Notes: a model not told the origin generated them from the sequence alone. A stretch of DNA of 61,741 nucleotides from BJGV01 sp964013575 (GCA_964013575.1 CAXGWP010000009.1:1-61741), one strand, 5' to 3'. Shown: positions 1 to 9,656, numbered from the stretch's first letter. Translations and numbers: made by a program.

Positions 1-54
1 AAAACTAGCGAAGGGGAAACTCTTCCGTGAGTTCGAATCTCACCGCTTCCGCCA
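1..54 (+). tRNA. tRNA-Ser, 3' part (5' end outside window)
   Basis: The window opens inside a class II tRNA. A long variable arm with a GAAA loop is followed by a T arm (GTGAG, TTCGAAT, CTCAC), the acceptor strand CGCTTCC, discriminator G and an encoded CCA. Long variable arm plus discriminator G indicates serine rather than leucine or tyrosine. If base 1 is anticodon position 36, the anticodon ends in A, so this reads UCN codons, probably as TGA or CGA. The GGA isoacceptor lies at 1767-1858. Confidence 0.85.
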
Positions 55-70
55 ACTTATTATATAACAT

Positions 71-661
71 ATGAAGCTACTTATAATCATTGGTTTCTTC
101 CTGCTCTCCTCACCTACATATAGTGATGTAATAGATAAAACCAAAATAGCTCAACACAATAAAAATGATATAAATTTATCAGTACAAAATGATGGCAAAA
201 AGATTATTCTTGATGCACATTATTTTGTACCGGTACAAGCATCATTAGTATGGGAAACATTAACTGATTTCTCTAATTTTCCCAGTTTCAAATCAAGCAT
301 GCTATCTAGTAAAATCACAAGCAAGAAAGGCAATACTCTACGTGTTACTCAAGTATCAATAATAAAATTAAGTGGCGCTAGCTTTAACTTTGAATCTATA
401 AAAGAAATTTATTTAGTCCCATTTGAGAAAATTAACAAACGAATGATTAGTGGGAATATGCATAAAATGATAGAAACTATAGAAATAGTTCCAGAAGATA
501 ATAATACACATATTTACTATCATGCAGATATTGTTCCTAATATGTGGATACTTAATTATATAGGACATATTTTTATTGAAGATGAAGCAAGAGAGCAACT
601 CCAAGAAGATAGGAACGAAATTATAAGAAGAAAAAGAATAACTAATACCTTAATAGAATAA
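71..661 (+). CDS. secreted SRPBCC/START-like protein
   Basis: A 196-residue protein with a hydrophobic N-terminus ending near SPTYS (about residue 18), which looks like a Sec signal peptide, so it is probably periplasmic. The rest resembles the SRPBCC (polyketide-cyclase/START) fold: a segment near residues 50-75 with WETLTDFSNFPSF matches the typical helix after the first strand, followed by alternating strands and a charged C-terminal helix. Such proteins bind hydrophobic ligands, but no ligand can be named. It starts 16 bases after the tRNA-Ser and has no partner on its strand. The fold is inferred from pattern only. Confidence 0.7.
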   Translation: MKLLIIIGFFLLSSPTYSDVIDKTKIAQHNKNDINLSVQNDGKKIILDAHYFVPVQASLVWETLTDFSNFPSFKSSMLSSKITSKKGNTLRVTQVSIIKLSGASFNFESIKEIYLVPFEKINKRMISGNMHKMIETIEIVPEDNNTHIYYHADIVPNMWILNYIGHIFIEDEAREQLQEDRNEIIRRKRITNTLIE

Positions 662-722
662 ATATTATATAGCACAACTATATGAATAAAATTAATCACA
701 AATTACTGGCATATGTAAATTA

Positions 723-1148
723 TTACAGTAGAATCAATTGTGGCTTTGTATCACTATCAATATAAACGAACCCATTCTGGCGATATCGCTTTGCTAACTT
801 TTTAGCAGGTCCAAATAAAATCCCAAAAATTAAAATGCTTGGCTCATCTACCCATCCCCCTAATGGATCTATGCTATCACCCCTCAGATAAAAAAGATTA
901 CGAGATTCTACCTCTAAAACAAGTTTCTTCTCAGAAACTTGATTTATATAATCAGGTACTTTCTCTCCAAGTGGGTTCCATGCTGTTATATATGCTGCTC
1001 GATCATAATTTTTATCTTTAAACCATTTAGCAATCTCAACACTTGGCTCACCAATCTTAAGAACAAATGGGTCAGCAGCATATACTATATAGTTAGCTGC
1101 CAAATAAGAATCAATAGTTTCTGTAGTAATTGATGCTTTATAAATCAA
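723..1148 (-). CDS. DUF3293 domain protein
   Basis: A 141-residue soluble protein without signal peptide or membrane segment. Its pattern (a stretch with AAYITAWNPLG in the first half, a central acidic block, FGPAKKLAKRYRQNGFVYID near the end) is that of DUF3293, a small proteobacterial family of unknown function. It lies 71 bases downstream of the adhesin-E-like gene on the same strand and could be cotranscribed with it. No catalytic residues can be proposed. Confidence 0.7.
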   Translation of the reverse strand: MIYKASITTETIDSYLAANYIVYAADPFVLKIGEPSVEIAKWFKDKNYDRAAYITAWNPLGEKVPDYINQVSEKKLVLEVESRNLFYLRGDSIDPLGGWVDEPSILIFGILFGPAKKLAKRYRQNGFVYIDSDTKPQLILL

Positions 1149-1219
1149 ATTTTTCCCAATAAAATTTTAAATTATATGTAAGCCAATATAAACCATTAAT
1201 CTCTAACTCAAAGTTTATT

Positions 1220-1615
1220 TTATCTATTACAAGCTAACTTCCAGAAAGCCATACCAACACTATTGGGGACAATAGGTATCCATTTCATGGATTCATCATA
1301 AATAGTTTTCCCTATCACTTCACCTCTCCCCATATTTTCTGAAAGTAAAATTTCATAAGCTGGCTGTTCTTTTATTCCTTGGCAATCATATCTCCATTGA
1401 CCTCTGATAGATAAATACGGCTTTCTAGCATTTATTTGAGCTGTCTTATAATCATACAAAACCCACATCTCTACTTTAGCCCCTGACTTAATAATAGTAG
1501 AAGGGTCTGCATATGCAGTTAATCCAATTTTATTACTAGTATCAACCTTATCCCACTCTGCAATTACATGGGTACTGATAACAAATAACACTAAAACTAA
1601 TAACAAGTTTTTCAT
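1220..1615 (-). CDS. surface-adhesin E-like secreted protein
   Basis: A 131-residue protein with a clear signal peptide (cleavage after about residue 19, HVIA-EW). The mature part has a strand-rich pattern with WVLYDYKTAQ, a RGQWRYDC segment and a late LACNR cysteine. The two cysteines could form a disulfide. This matches the small betaproteobacterial family annotated as surface-adhesin protein E, named after Haemophilus protein E; adhesion itself is not shown for most members. It is transcribed away from tRNA-Ser(GGA) and toward the DUF3293 gene. Confidence 0.65.
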   Translation of the reverse strand: MKNLLLVLVLFVISTHVIAEWDKVDTSNKIGLTAYADPSTIIKSGAKVEMWVLYDYKTAQINARKPYLSIRGQWRYDCQGIKEQPAYEILLSENMGRGEVIGKTIYDESMKWIPIVPNSVGMAFWKLACNR

Positions 1616-1766
1616 TTTATCTATTCTTTAAATTAAGCTTCATATATTACTGATATGAAAGCCCCTATTCCACCCCCTACAGATAAATTATGTGGTACGA
1701 AATGTGGTATAGAATACTATCTAGCTACAAATAAAGCTTAATAATCAAGGCTTTATGCTCAATAAA

Positions 1767-1858
1767 TGGCGGAGAGAGCGGGATTCGAACCCGCGGTACA
1801 GATAAAACTATACGCACGCTTTCCAAGCGTGTGCCTTAAGCCGCTCAGCCATCTCTCC
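1767..1858 (-). tRNA. tRNA-Ser(GGA)
   Basis: The reverse strand gives a complete class II tRNA: acceptor GGAGAGA pairing with the 3' strand, anticodon arm CACGCTTGGAAAGCGTG with anticodon GGA, a long variable arm, T loop TTCGAAT, discriminator G and an encoded CCA. It reads UCC and UCU serine codons. Confidence 0.95.
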
Positions 1859-1883
1859 TATGTCATTAATTTATCCAAATCTA

Positions 1884-2849
1884 TTAGCATTTCTTATTAT
1901 TCAACTTAAGCCAATATATCAAACCCTCAGCATTTAGATTAATATCCATACTTAATAGGTCATATACTTCATGCTGTGGAAGAATGCACCCATGTAATTT
2001 AATCTGCTGTGTAAGTAGCTCTTTAAGCTCTTTCACTAAAATTGACTTCCCTTCAATTCGTTTATTATATGTATTGGTAGCTATTGTTACATAGTTATCA
2101 ATCAAACTATGTAACAATGTAGCATGATGAGATAAATTTCCAATTCGTGAATAATGAGTAAGAAAAGCATATTTTGGATCATAACTCATGATCCGGTCTA
2201 TAGAATGATGGGCCTCCAAAGGATCAAACTGTACTGGTGTAGTGGTTGGGAAAACAAACTCCATCCCATCTACATCAAATTCCCGATAGGATACCCCAAA
2301 AGTGTCTCCAGTAAAAAAAGACTGACTCTTTTCATCAAAAATACAATAGTGATGACGGGCATGCCCTGGAGTATCAATCAACAATAGTCCTCTATCATTC
2401 ATTGTAATATAGAAATTATCAGTTGCCTCAATTATACGACTAGGGTCTACTGGGCGAATGTCACCGTACATCCGTCTAAAATATTCTTCCCCATAAACCA
2501 TCATTGCACTCTTAATTAGCTTAGAGGGATCTACCATATGGCGTACAGCACGTGGGTGCACAACTAATTTTGCATTAGGAAAGAGAGACATAAATTCCCC
2601 AGCACCACCTGCATGATCAAGATGTATGTGCGTAAGGAAGATATAGGAAATATTATCAGGGGCAATATCTTTCTGAGATAATATTTGCATTACCCCCGAA
2701 ACAGAAAATAAAGTACCAGTGTCTACTAATGCTACTTTATTTTCCTCAATTATCAGATGAATAGAGGCTAGACCTGGGCGATAATATTTTGAATCAATAG
2801 CACAAATGCCATGATCATAATTAGTACTATTTGGTAAATTCATGAGCAT
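1884..2849 (-). CDS. MBL-fold metallo-hydrolase
   Basis: A 321-residue cytoplasmic protein of the metallo-beta-lactamase superfamily. The metal-binding motif is intact (H74, H76, D78, H79 in THIHLDHAGG), followed by the DTPGHARHH and FTGDTFG segments that carry further ligands. Members of this general subgroup hydrolyse thioesters or other esters or act as glyoxalase-like enzymes; the substrate cannot be read from the sequence. It follows the acetyl-CoA synthetase gene by 48 bases on the same strand, so an operon and a role in acyl-thioester metabolism are possible but only inferred. A second in-frame Met at residue 3 is an equally good start. Confidence 0.8.
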   Translation of the reverse strand: MLMNLPNSTNYDHGICAIDSKYYRPGLASIHLIIEENKVALVDTGTLFSVSGVMQILSQKDIAPDNISYIFLTHIHLDHAGGAGEFMSLFPNAKLVVHPRAVRHMVDPSKLIKSAMMVYGEEYFRRMYGDIRPVDPSRIIEATDNFYITMNDRGLLLIDTPGHARHHYCIFDEKSQSFFTGDTFGVSYREFDVDGMEFVFPTTTPVQFDPLEAHHSIDRIMSYDPKYAFLTHYSRIGNLSHHATLLHSLIDNYVTIATNTYNKRIEGKSILVKELKELLTQQIKLHGCILPQHEVYDLLSMDINLNAEGLIYWLKLNNKKC

Positions 2850-2897
2850 TATTCAATAACAGTACATATCCAAGTATTGGACTATATTTTTGTTGAC

Positions 2898-4865
2898 TTA
2901 TATTACTGATTTCTTAAGCTGCTCAAGTATTGCTGGATTATCTAAAGTAGAAATATCTTGAGTTATCTCACCCCCCATTCCTATAGTACGCAATAGACGT
3001 CGCATAATTTTTCCTGAACGAGTTTTTGGTAAATTATCTCCAAAACGTATTTCTCCAGGTTTTGCAATGGGGCCTATTTCTTTAGATACCCAGTTTCGTA
3101 ATTCAATAGCTATTTTTTTAGCTTCTTCTCCTTTGGGGGTTGAATTTTTAAGTACTACAAAAGCTACTATTACCTCCCCCTTAATTTCATGTGGCTTTCC
3201 TACCACAGCAGCCTCCGCAACCAGTGAATTAGCTACAAGCGCTGATTCAATCTCCATAGTTCCTAAGCGGTGCCCAGATACATTCAATACATCATCAATA
3301 CGCCCCATTATCCAAAAATATCCATCTGAGTCACATTGAGCAGAATCACCAGCTAAATAATATTTACCTCCAATATCATTAGGGAAATATGTATCTTTAA
3401 ATCGACCAGGATTCCCCCAAATAGTTCGTGCTAGTGAAGGGAAAGGGCGTTTTATAATTAAAAAACCACCTTCTCCATTTTCTACCTCATCACCACCTTC
3501 ATCAACTATATCAACCATAATCCCTGGTAATGGCAATGTACAAGAACCAGGTTTAAGTGGAACCACACCAGGTATTGGAGCAATCATGTGACAGCCTGTT
3601 TCAGTTTGCCACCAAGTGTCTACAATTGGACAACGTGACTGACCAATTACTTCATAAAACCAAACCCAAGCTTCAGGATTTATTGGTTCCCCTACAGAAC
3701 CTAATAATCGTAAAGAGGAAAGATCATAATTCCCTGGTAATTCTGAGCCTAATCTAATCAATGAGCGAATGACTGTAGGAGCTGTATAAAATACTGTTAC
3801 TCTATGATCTTGAATTATTTTCCAGAATCGTCCTGCATCAGGAAAAGTAGGCACACCTTCAAAAATAATCTGTGTGGCGCCCAAAGCTAATGGGGCATAA
3901 GCAACATAACTATGCCCAGTAATCCATCCTACATCAGCAGTACACCAAAAAATATCTTTTTCTTTATAATCAAAAACCCATTTCATACTTACCATTGCAC
4001 CTAATAAATAACCAGCAGAAGAATGCTGTATTCCTTTAGGCTTACCAGTAGAACCAGATGTATAAAGAATAAATAAAGGATGCTCTGCACTGACCCACTC
4101 AGGCTCACAATAATCAGACTTGCCAGTAATAAGCTGATGCCACCAGATATCACGAATACCATTCCATTCAATATGTGTGCCAGTACGCTGATATATAATT
4201 ACTGAGTTAACAGAATTTGTTCTACTCATAGCAAGCGCCTTATCAACTACTGGCTTTAAAAGAATACCTTTGCCTCCGCGCATTTGCTCATCTGCAGTAA
4301 TTACAGCAATAGCACCAGTATCTTCAATACGTTCGTGAAGGCTCTTTGCTGAAAAACCACCAAATACAACAGAATGAATTGCGCCAATCCTGGCACAAGC
4401 TTGCATTGCTACTACTGCCTCAATACTCATAGGCATATAAATAATAATTCGATCTCCTTTTTTAATATCTAGGGATCTCAGCCCATTAGCAAATTGACAC
4501 ACCTGTATATGAAGTTCATGATATGTGATATTAGTTAATTTACCCTCATCAGATTCAAAGATTATGGCCGTCTTACCCGAATTAGACTCAAGGTTGCGAT
4601 CAAGGCAATTATAAGAAACATTTAGCACACCATCATCAAACCATTTAAAAAAAGGATGGTTGCTCTCATCTAACACACAAGTAAATGGTTTATACCATTG
4701 AATATATTCTCGCGCTAACCTACCCCAAAAATCCTCATAATTTTCTTCTGCTTCTTTACAAAGAGCAGAATAATCATTTTTATTTGCTAAATTAGCCTGA
4801 GTTATAAAATTATCACTAGGCTTAAAAATACGCTTCTCATGTAAAATTGATTTAATTGTAGTCAC
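2898..4865 (-). CDS. acs: acetyl-coenzyme A synthetase
   Basis: A 655-residue AMP-forming acetate-CoA ligase, the normal family length. It activates acetate to acetyl-AMP and then to acetyl-CoA. The sequence shows the N-terminal ACAS domain, the phosphate-binding loop YTSGSTGKPKG near residue 268, the WWQTETG adenine-binding motif near 415, and the C-terminal KTRSGKIMRR motif (from residue 614) whose lysine K619 is the catalytic residue acetylated in well-studied Acs proteins. The gene stands upstream of the MBL-fold hydrolase and is divergent from the rimP operon. It allows acetate assimilation or recycling. Confidence 0.95.
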   Translation of the reverse strand: MTTIKSILHEKRIFKPSDNFITQANLANKNDYSALCKEAEENYEDFWGRLAREYIQWYKPFTCVLDESNHPFFKWFDDGVLNVSYNCLDRNLESNSGKTAIIFESDEGKLTNITYHELHIQVCQFANGLRSLDIKKGDRIIIYMPMSIEAVVAMQACARIGAIHSVVFGGFSAKSLHERIEDTGAIAVITADEQMRGGKGILLKPVVDKALAMSRTNSVNSVIIYQRTGTHIEWNGIRDIWWHQLITGKSDYCEPEWVSAEHPLFILYTSGSTGKPKGIQHSSAGYLLGAMVSMKWVFDYKEKDIFWCTADVGWITGHSYVAYAPLALGATQIIFEGVPTFPDAGRFWKIIQDHRVTVFYTAPTVIRSLIRLGSELPGNYDLSSLRLLGSVGEPINPEAWVWFYEVIGQSRCPIVDTWWQTETGCHMIAPIPGVVPLKPGSCTLPLPGIMVDIVDEGGDEVENGEGGFLIIKRPFPSLARTIWGNPGRFKDTYFPNDIGGKYYLAGDSAQCDSDGYFWIMGRIDDVLNVSGHRLGTMEIESALVANSLVAEAAVVGKPHEIKGEVIVAFVVLKNSTPKGEEAKKIAIELRNWVSKEIGPIAKPGEIRFGDNLPKTRSGKIMRRLLRTIGMGGEITQDISTLDNPAILEQLKKSVI

Positions 4866-4996
4866 TTAAAACCCCAGAAGTCATTCTTCTCAGAATATCA
4901 AATATAAAAGAAATTGTATCACCTGCATTTTTTGAATCAAACCAATACTGAAATTTGGCTATCAATTTTAATTCAAGAGAGCAAAAGATCTCTTTC

Positions 4997-5058
4997 ATTT
5001 CTTATAAATTTTTGATATTATAAGAAATAATTGTTGTGGGCTATTTAGCCCATTTTTT
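4997..5058 (+). promoter_or_regulatory. two-hairpin leader with terminator shape before rimP
   Basis: Two inverted repeats precede rimP. Bases 4997-5007 (ATTTCTTATAA) pair perfectly with 5018-5028, an 11-bp stem with a 10-base loop. Next, TGGGC at 5037-5041 pairs with GCCCA at 5048-5052 and is followed at once by six T residues, the form of a Rho-independent terminator. It ends only 15 bases before the rimP start. A terminator there suggests attenuation of the rimP-nusA-infB operon, which is known to be autoregulated in other proteobacteria. No protein site can be read directly. Confidence 0.6.
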
Positions 5059-5073
5059 ATTTCTGACAATGCT

Positions 5074-5502
5074 ATGGAGTTATTTGAGATTTTAGACCCA
5101 ACTATCACTAGCCTAGGTTATGAGTTAGTTAATGTAGAAAGGTCTTCTCACGGAAAATTACTAAGGATATTTATAGATAAACCAGGCGGTGTTAATGTTG
5201 AGGACTGCGAAACAGTAAGTAATCATCTAAGTAAATTATTTACAGTCGAAAATATTATCTATGATCGACTAGAAATTTCTTCTCCAGGACTTGATAGGAT
5301 ACTAACAAAAAAATCTGATTTTATCCGTTTTACAGGAGAAAAAATCAAAATAAAGCTACGTTTATCATTTAAAGGAAGAAGAAATTTCGTTGGCATTTTA
5401 TATAAAGTAAAAGATGAAATATTAAAGCTGGAAATAGATGGAGAAATATTTGATTTTGAAATAAATAATCTTGAGAAAGTCCGTCTAGTTCCAAAATTAT
5501 AA
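5074..5502 (+). CDS. rimP: ribosome maturation factor RimP
   Basis: A 142-residue protein with the usual RimP two-domain form: an N-terminal alpha/beta domain with the signature RIFIDKPGGVNVEDCETVS near residues 30-50 and LEISSPGLDRIL near 66-77, then a small SH3-like barrel. RimP binds the free 30S subunit and is needed for its late assembly. It is the first gene of rimP-nusA-infB-rbfA-truB, the standard proteobacterial order, with 26 bases to nusA. No good Shine-Dalgarno sequence precedes the ATG, which fits tight or attenuated expression. Confidence 0.95.
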   Translation: MELFEILDPTITSLGYELVNVERSSHGKLLRIFIDKPGGVNVEDCETVSNHLSKLFTVENIIYDRLEISSPGLDRILTKKSDFIRFTGEKIKIKLRLSFKGRRNFVGILYKVKDEILKLEIDGEIFDFEINNLEKVRLVPKL

Positions 5503-5528
5503 TTACTAAGCAATTGGCTGGAGGTAAC

Positions 5529-7004
5529 ATGAGCCGCGAAGTTTTACTATTAGTAGATGCGCTAGCGCGCGAAAAAAATGTTGAAAGAGACGTGGTCTTT
5601 TCTGCTTTAGAGCTAGCATTAGGCTCGGCAACAAAAAAACAATTTCGTCAAGATGCTGGTGTACGTGTGGCTATTGATCGTGAAACAGGAGATTATCAAT
5701 CATTCCGTCGCTGGCAGGTAGTAGAAAGCAGCGATGCCGTTGAAGACCCTGCTTATCAAGTTTCTTTAGATGAAGCTCAAAAAATTAATAAAGAAGTCCA
5801 ATTAGAGGAATTTATAGAAGAAGAATTAGAACCTATAGAATTTGGCCGAATTGGGGCACAAGCAGCAAAACAAGTAATATTTCAAAAAATTCGTGATGCT
5901 GAACGGGAACAAATTTTAAATAATTTTCTAGAGCGCGAAGAATATATGGTAACTGGTACTATAAAACGTATGGAACGCGGGAATGCCATTATTGAATCTG
6001 GAAAAATTGAAGCTGCTTTGCCACGAGAGCAAATGATCCCAAAAGAAAATTTACGGATAGGTGACCGTGTACGTGCTTATCTATCAAAAGTTGACCGAAC
6101 AATTAGAGGACCACAGCTGATATTGTCACGAATAGATTCTGAGTTTCTTATGAAATTGTTTGAACTTGAAGTGCCAGAAATTGAGGAGGGTCTTCTAGAT
6201 GTTAAATCTGCTGCTAGAGACCCCGGATCCCGTGCAAAAATTGCTGTAAAATCTAATGATCAAAGAATTGACCCAATTGGTACCTGTGTTGGAATGCGTG
6301 GCTCAAGAGTGCAAGCTGTTACAAGTGAATTAGCAGGTGAACGAGTAGATATAATTTTATGGTCTGATGATCCTGCTACATTTGTTATAAATGCTCTTGC
6401 ACCAGCTGAAATCAGTAGTATTGTTGTGGATGAAGAAAAACATTGTATGGATATTGTTGTTGATGAAGAAAATTTAGCCCAAGCAATTGGTCGTGGTGGT
6501 CAAAATGTTCGGCTTGCATCTGAATTAACAGGGTGGGAATTAAATATAATGTCTATGGAAGAATCTTTAGCTAAAAATGAAGAAGAAATTGTAGCAATAA
6601 GAAAAGTCTTTATGGAAAAACTTGATGTAGATGAAGAAGTAGCAGATATTCTTGCACAAGAAGGATTTACTACCCTAGAAGAAGTAGCGTATGTACCTCT
6701 AAATGAAATGATAGAAATTGAATCACTAGACGAAGAAACTGTTTCTGAGTTAAGAAACCGAGCACGTAATATGCTACTAACTGAAGCAATTGTCAGCGAA
6801 GAAAATGTAGAAAATATGGATGAGGATCTACGATCATTAGAAGGGATGGATAATGCAACTGCACGTAAATTAGCAGCGAAAGGAATTAAAACCCAAGAAG
6901 AACTTGCAGATTTAGCTGTTGATGACCTAGTAGAAATGATTGAAATTGATACAGAACGTGCAAAAGAATTGATTATGACTGCACGCGCACCATGGTTTAA
7001 TTAA
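5529..7004 (+). CDS. nusA: transcription termination/antitermination factor NusA
   Basis: A 491-residue NusA. The start is the ATG preceded by a strong GGAGG (5519-5523); an upstream TTG would place the Shine-Dalgarno site inside the coding region. Domains in order: N-terminal RNA polymerase-binding domain (1-125), S1 domain (about 135-200, beginning VTGTIKRMERG), two KH domains (about 200-345, with GTCVGMRGSR and AIGRGGQNVRLA), and two C-terminal acidic helix-hairpin repeats as in E. coli NusA. It modulates pausing, termination and antitermination. Confidence 0.97.
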   Translation: MSREVLLLVDALAREKNVERDVVFSALELALGSATKKQFRQDAGVRVAIDRETGDYQSFRRWQVVESSDAVEDPAYQVSLDEAQKINKEVQLEEFIEEELEPIEFGRIGAQAAKQVIFQKIRDAEREQILNNFLEREEYMVTGTIKRMERGNAIIESGKIEAALPREQMIPKENLRIGDRVRAYLSKVDRTIRGPQLILSRIDSEFLMKLFELEVPEIEEGLLDVKSAARDPGSRAKIAVKSNDQRIDPIGTCVGMRGSRVQAVTSELAGERVDIILWSDDPATFVINALAPAEISSIVVDEEKHCMDIVVDEENLAQAIGRGGQNVRLASELTGWELNIMSMEESLAKNEEEIVAIRKVFMEKLDVDEEVADILAQEGFTTLEEVAYVPLNEMIEIESLDEETVSELRNRARNMLLTEAIVSEENVENMDEDLRSLEGMDNATARKLAAKGIKTQEELADLAVDDLVEMIEIDTERAKELIMTARAPWFN

Positions 7005-7046
7005 AATCACCCTAATAAATTAGAAACTAAAAGCCCTATCATTTAA

Positions 7047-9656
7047 ATGCCACAAACTAAAGTAGAACAATTTGCCAATGAACTTGGACTGTTGCCAGCA
7101 GCATTACTTGAGCAGCTTAAAGCTGCTGGTGTAAATAAGAAACTAGCTAAGGATAATCTAACTGAGGAAGATAAATCTCAACTACTTGATTATCTTCGGA
7201 GATCCCATGGTACTAAAAGAGAAAAAAGCAAGATAACTTTAACTCGCAGACAAACGTCTGAGATCAGAAAATCAGATAGCACTGGGAAAGCACATACAAT
7301 ACAAGTAGAAGTACGTAAAAAGCGTGTATTTGTTAAGCGCGACGAACCAAAAGATACAAAAATTCAAAAAGAAAGTTCTAATAAAATTGTTTCTCAGTCT
7401 TCTAATTCTCCTGTACCAGATAAAGAAAAAACTATTCCTTCGCCTTCAATAGATGCCTCTCAACAAGCATTACGCAAAGAAGAAGAAGAAAAGAAAGCTG
7501 AATTAATTGCACGTCAAACCGCAGAAATTAACATAAAGAAAAAACGAAATAATAAAGCTATTACAACTAATGATGAAGAAAATAAAACAAATTCTGATAA
7601 AAAATCAGAAAATATAATTGTTGAAGAAAAAAAAGAAACTAACCTTTCTTCAACAGAAGGCACTTTACATAAACCAATAGTTAAACCAGAAGACAAAGCA
7701 GCAAAAGCTGAAAAGAAAAAGAAGAAAACTAAACAAGTAATTTGGAATGATACTAATACAAGTAAACGTGGTCATAAAATCCGAAATGACCTTTCTACAG
7801 GAAAGTCTGGCTGGCGTACTAAAAAAGAAAAAAATATAAAAACCGATCCAATTGATGACCAGCAAACAAACCATGCATTTTCTGCACCAACGGAACCTGT
7901 CGTATACGAAGTAATGGTTCCTGAAACTATTTCTGTTGGGATACTTGCCCAAAAAATGTCAGTGAAAGCTGCTGAAGTAATAAAGACCTTAATGAAAATG
8001 GGCAGCATGGTAACTATTAATCAAATGCTAGATCAGGATACAGCAATGATAGTTGTAGAGGAAATGGGACATATTGCAAAACATGCTGCTTTAGATAGCC
8101 CTGAAGCATTCCTAACAGATAAAGAAGAAAATTCTAATGAAGATTTGAAAATAGAGCCACGCTCCCCAGTTGTTACAGTTATGGGACATGTTGATCATGG
8201 TAAAACTTCTTTACTAGACTATATACGCCGTACACGGATAGCAAGCGGTGAGAAAGGTGGAATTACACAACATATTGGTGCTTATCATGTTGAAACTAAA
8301 AAAGGCATGATTACGTTTCTTGACACACCAGGCCATGAGGCATTTACTGAAATGCGTGCCCGTGGATCAAAAGTTACTGATATAGTTATTCTAGTAGTTG
8401 CAGCAGATGATGGTGTAATGCCACAAACTATTGAGGCAATACATCATGCTAAAGCTGCTAAAGTACCGCTAGTTGTTGCTATAAACAAAATTGACAAACC
8501 AGAGGCAAATACTGAACGTATAAAACAAGAGTTGATTGCTCAAGAAGTTCTACCTGAAGAATATGGTGGTGATACTATGTTCATTGAAGTATCAGCTAAG
8601 ACTGGTAAAGGTATTGATGATTTACTTGATGGCGTATTACTACAAGCCGAGATACTTGAACTTAAAGCAGCAGTCAACGGCCCTGCTAAAGGCATTGTTA
8701 TTGAATCTCGTATAGATAAAGGTCGTGGCCCTGTAGCTACAATATTAATCCAATCTGGGACTCTAAAACGAGGAAACAATCTACTAACAGGAGCTGTTTT
8801 TGGTAAAATCAGGGCAATGCTAAATGAGAATGGCAAACCTGTAACAGAAGCTGGACCCTCGATTCCTGTAGAAATCCAAGGGCTATCAGAAGTTCCAAAA
8901 GCAGGGGAAATTGTAATGACATTAGTAAATGATAGAAAAGCACGTGAGATAGCTCTTTTCCGTCAAGGCAAATTTCGTGACATTAAGCTTGCTAAATTAC
9001 AAGCTGCTAAATTAGAAAATGTATTTGAACAAAAAGATGGAATTAAAATATTACCATTAATAATTAAAGCTGATGTGCAAGGTTCTTTTGAAGCCTTAGC
9101 TTATGCACTTAGGAACATTTCAACAGAAGAGGTTAAGGTTAATATTATCCACAGCGGAGTTGGTGCAATTACAGAATCAGACATTAATCTAGCCATTGCT
9201 TCTAAAGCAATTGTAATAGGGTTTAATAGTAGAACAGATGCTGCTGCAAGAAAGTTAGTTGCATCAACAGCAATAGATGTGCGTTATTACAATATTATCT
9301 ATGAGGCAGTAGACGAAATTAAAAAAACGCTATCAGGCTTGATGGCCCCAGACCAGAAAGAAAACATTGTAGGTCTTGTTGAAGTTCGTGAAATATTTCG
9401 TATTTCTAAAGTTGGTGTTGTGTCAGGTTGCTATGTACTGGAAGGAAGTATAAAACGCGGCTCTATGATTAGACTAAAACGTAATGATGAATTGATTCAT
9501 ACTGGTGAATTAGATTCATTAAAACGCTTTAAAGATGATGCAAAAGAAGTCAGATCGAACTTTGAATGTGGCCTATCATTAAAAAATTTCAATGATATCC
9601 AAGTTGGGGACCAGCTTGAAGCTTATGAAATTGTTAAAATTGCTAGAACCCTATAA
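7047..9656 (+). CDS. infB: translation initiation factor IF-2
   Basis: An 869-residue IF-2. It has the IF2 N-terminal domain (1-55), a long lysine- and glutamate-rich linker (about 60-280), a second IF2_N domain, then the GTPase core with GHVDHGKTS near residue 378, the switch II motif DTPGHEAF, and NKID near 481, followed by the beta-barrel and fMet-tRNA-binding C-terminal domains. It positions initiator tRNA on the 30S subunit and promotes subunit joining. The linker's poly-Lys tracts reflect the AT-rich genome. It ends 11 bases before rbfA. Confidence 0.97.
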   Translation: MPQTKVEQFANELGLLPAALLEQLKAAGVNKKLAKDNLTEEDKSQLLDYLRRSHGTKREKSKITLTRRQTSEIRKSDSTGKAHTIQVEVRKKRVFVKRDEPKDTKIQKESSNKIVSQSSNSPVPDKEKTIPSPSIDASQQALRKEEEEKKAELIARQTAEINIKKKRNNKAITTNDEENKTNSDKKSENIIVEEKKETNLSSTEGTLHKPIVKPEDKAAKAEKKKKKTKQVIWNDTNTSKRGHKIRNDLSTGKSGWRTKKEKNIKTDPIDDQQTNHAFSAPTEPVVYEVMVPETISVGILAQKMSVKAAEVIKTLMKMGSMVTINQMLDQDTAMIVVEEMGHIAKHAALDSPEAFLTDKEENSNEDLKIEPRSPVVTVMGHVDHGKTSLLDYIRRTRIASGEKGGITQHIGAYHVETKKGMITFLDTPGHEAFTEMRARGSKVTDIVILVVAADDGVMPQTIEAIHHAKAAKVPLVVAINKIDKPEANTERIKQELIAQEVLPEEYGGDTMFIEVSAKTGKGIDDLLDGVLLQAEILELKAAVNGPAKGIVIESRIDKGRGPVATILIQSGTLKRGNNLLTGAVFGKIRAMLNENGKPVTEAGPSIPVEIQGLSEVPKAGEIVMTLVNDRKAREIALFRQGKFRDIKLAKLQAAKLENVFEQKDGIKILPLIIKADVQGSFEALAYALRNISTEEVKVNIIHSGVGAITESDINLAIASKAIVIGFNSRTDAAARKLVASTAIDVRYYNIIYEAVDEIKKTLSGLMAPDQKENIVGLVEVREIFRISKVGVVSGCYVLEGSIKRGSMIRLKRNDELIHTGELDSLKRFKDDAKEVRSNFECGLSLKNFNDIQVGDQLEAYEIVKIARTL

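Noticed and set aside
1..1858. Two tRNA-Ser genes as direct-repeat attachment sites flanking an island
   Set aside because: Their 3' ends differ apart from the universal T loop and CCA, they are on opposite strands, and no integrase lies between them.
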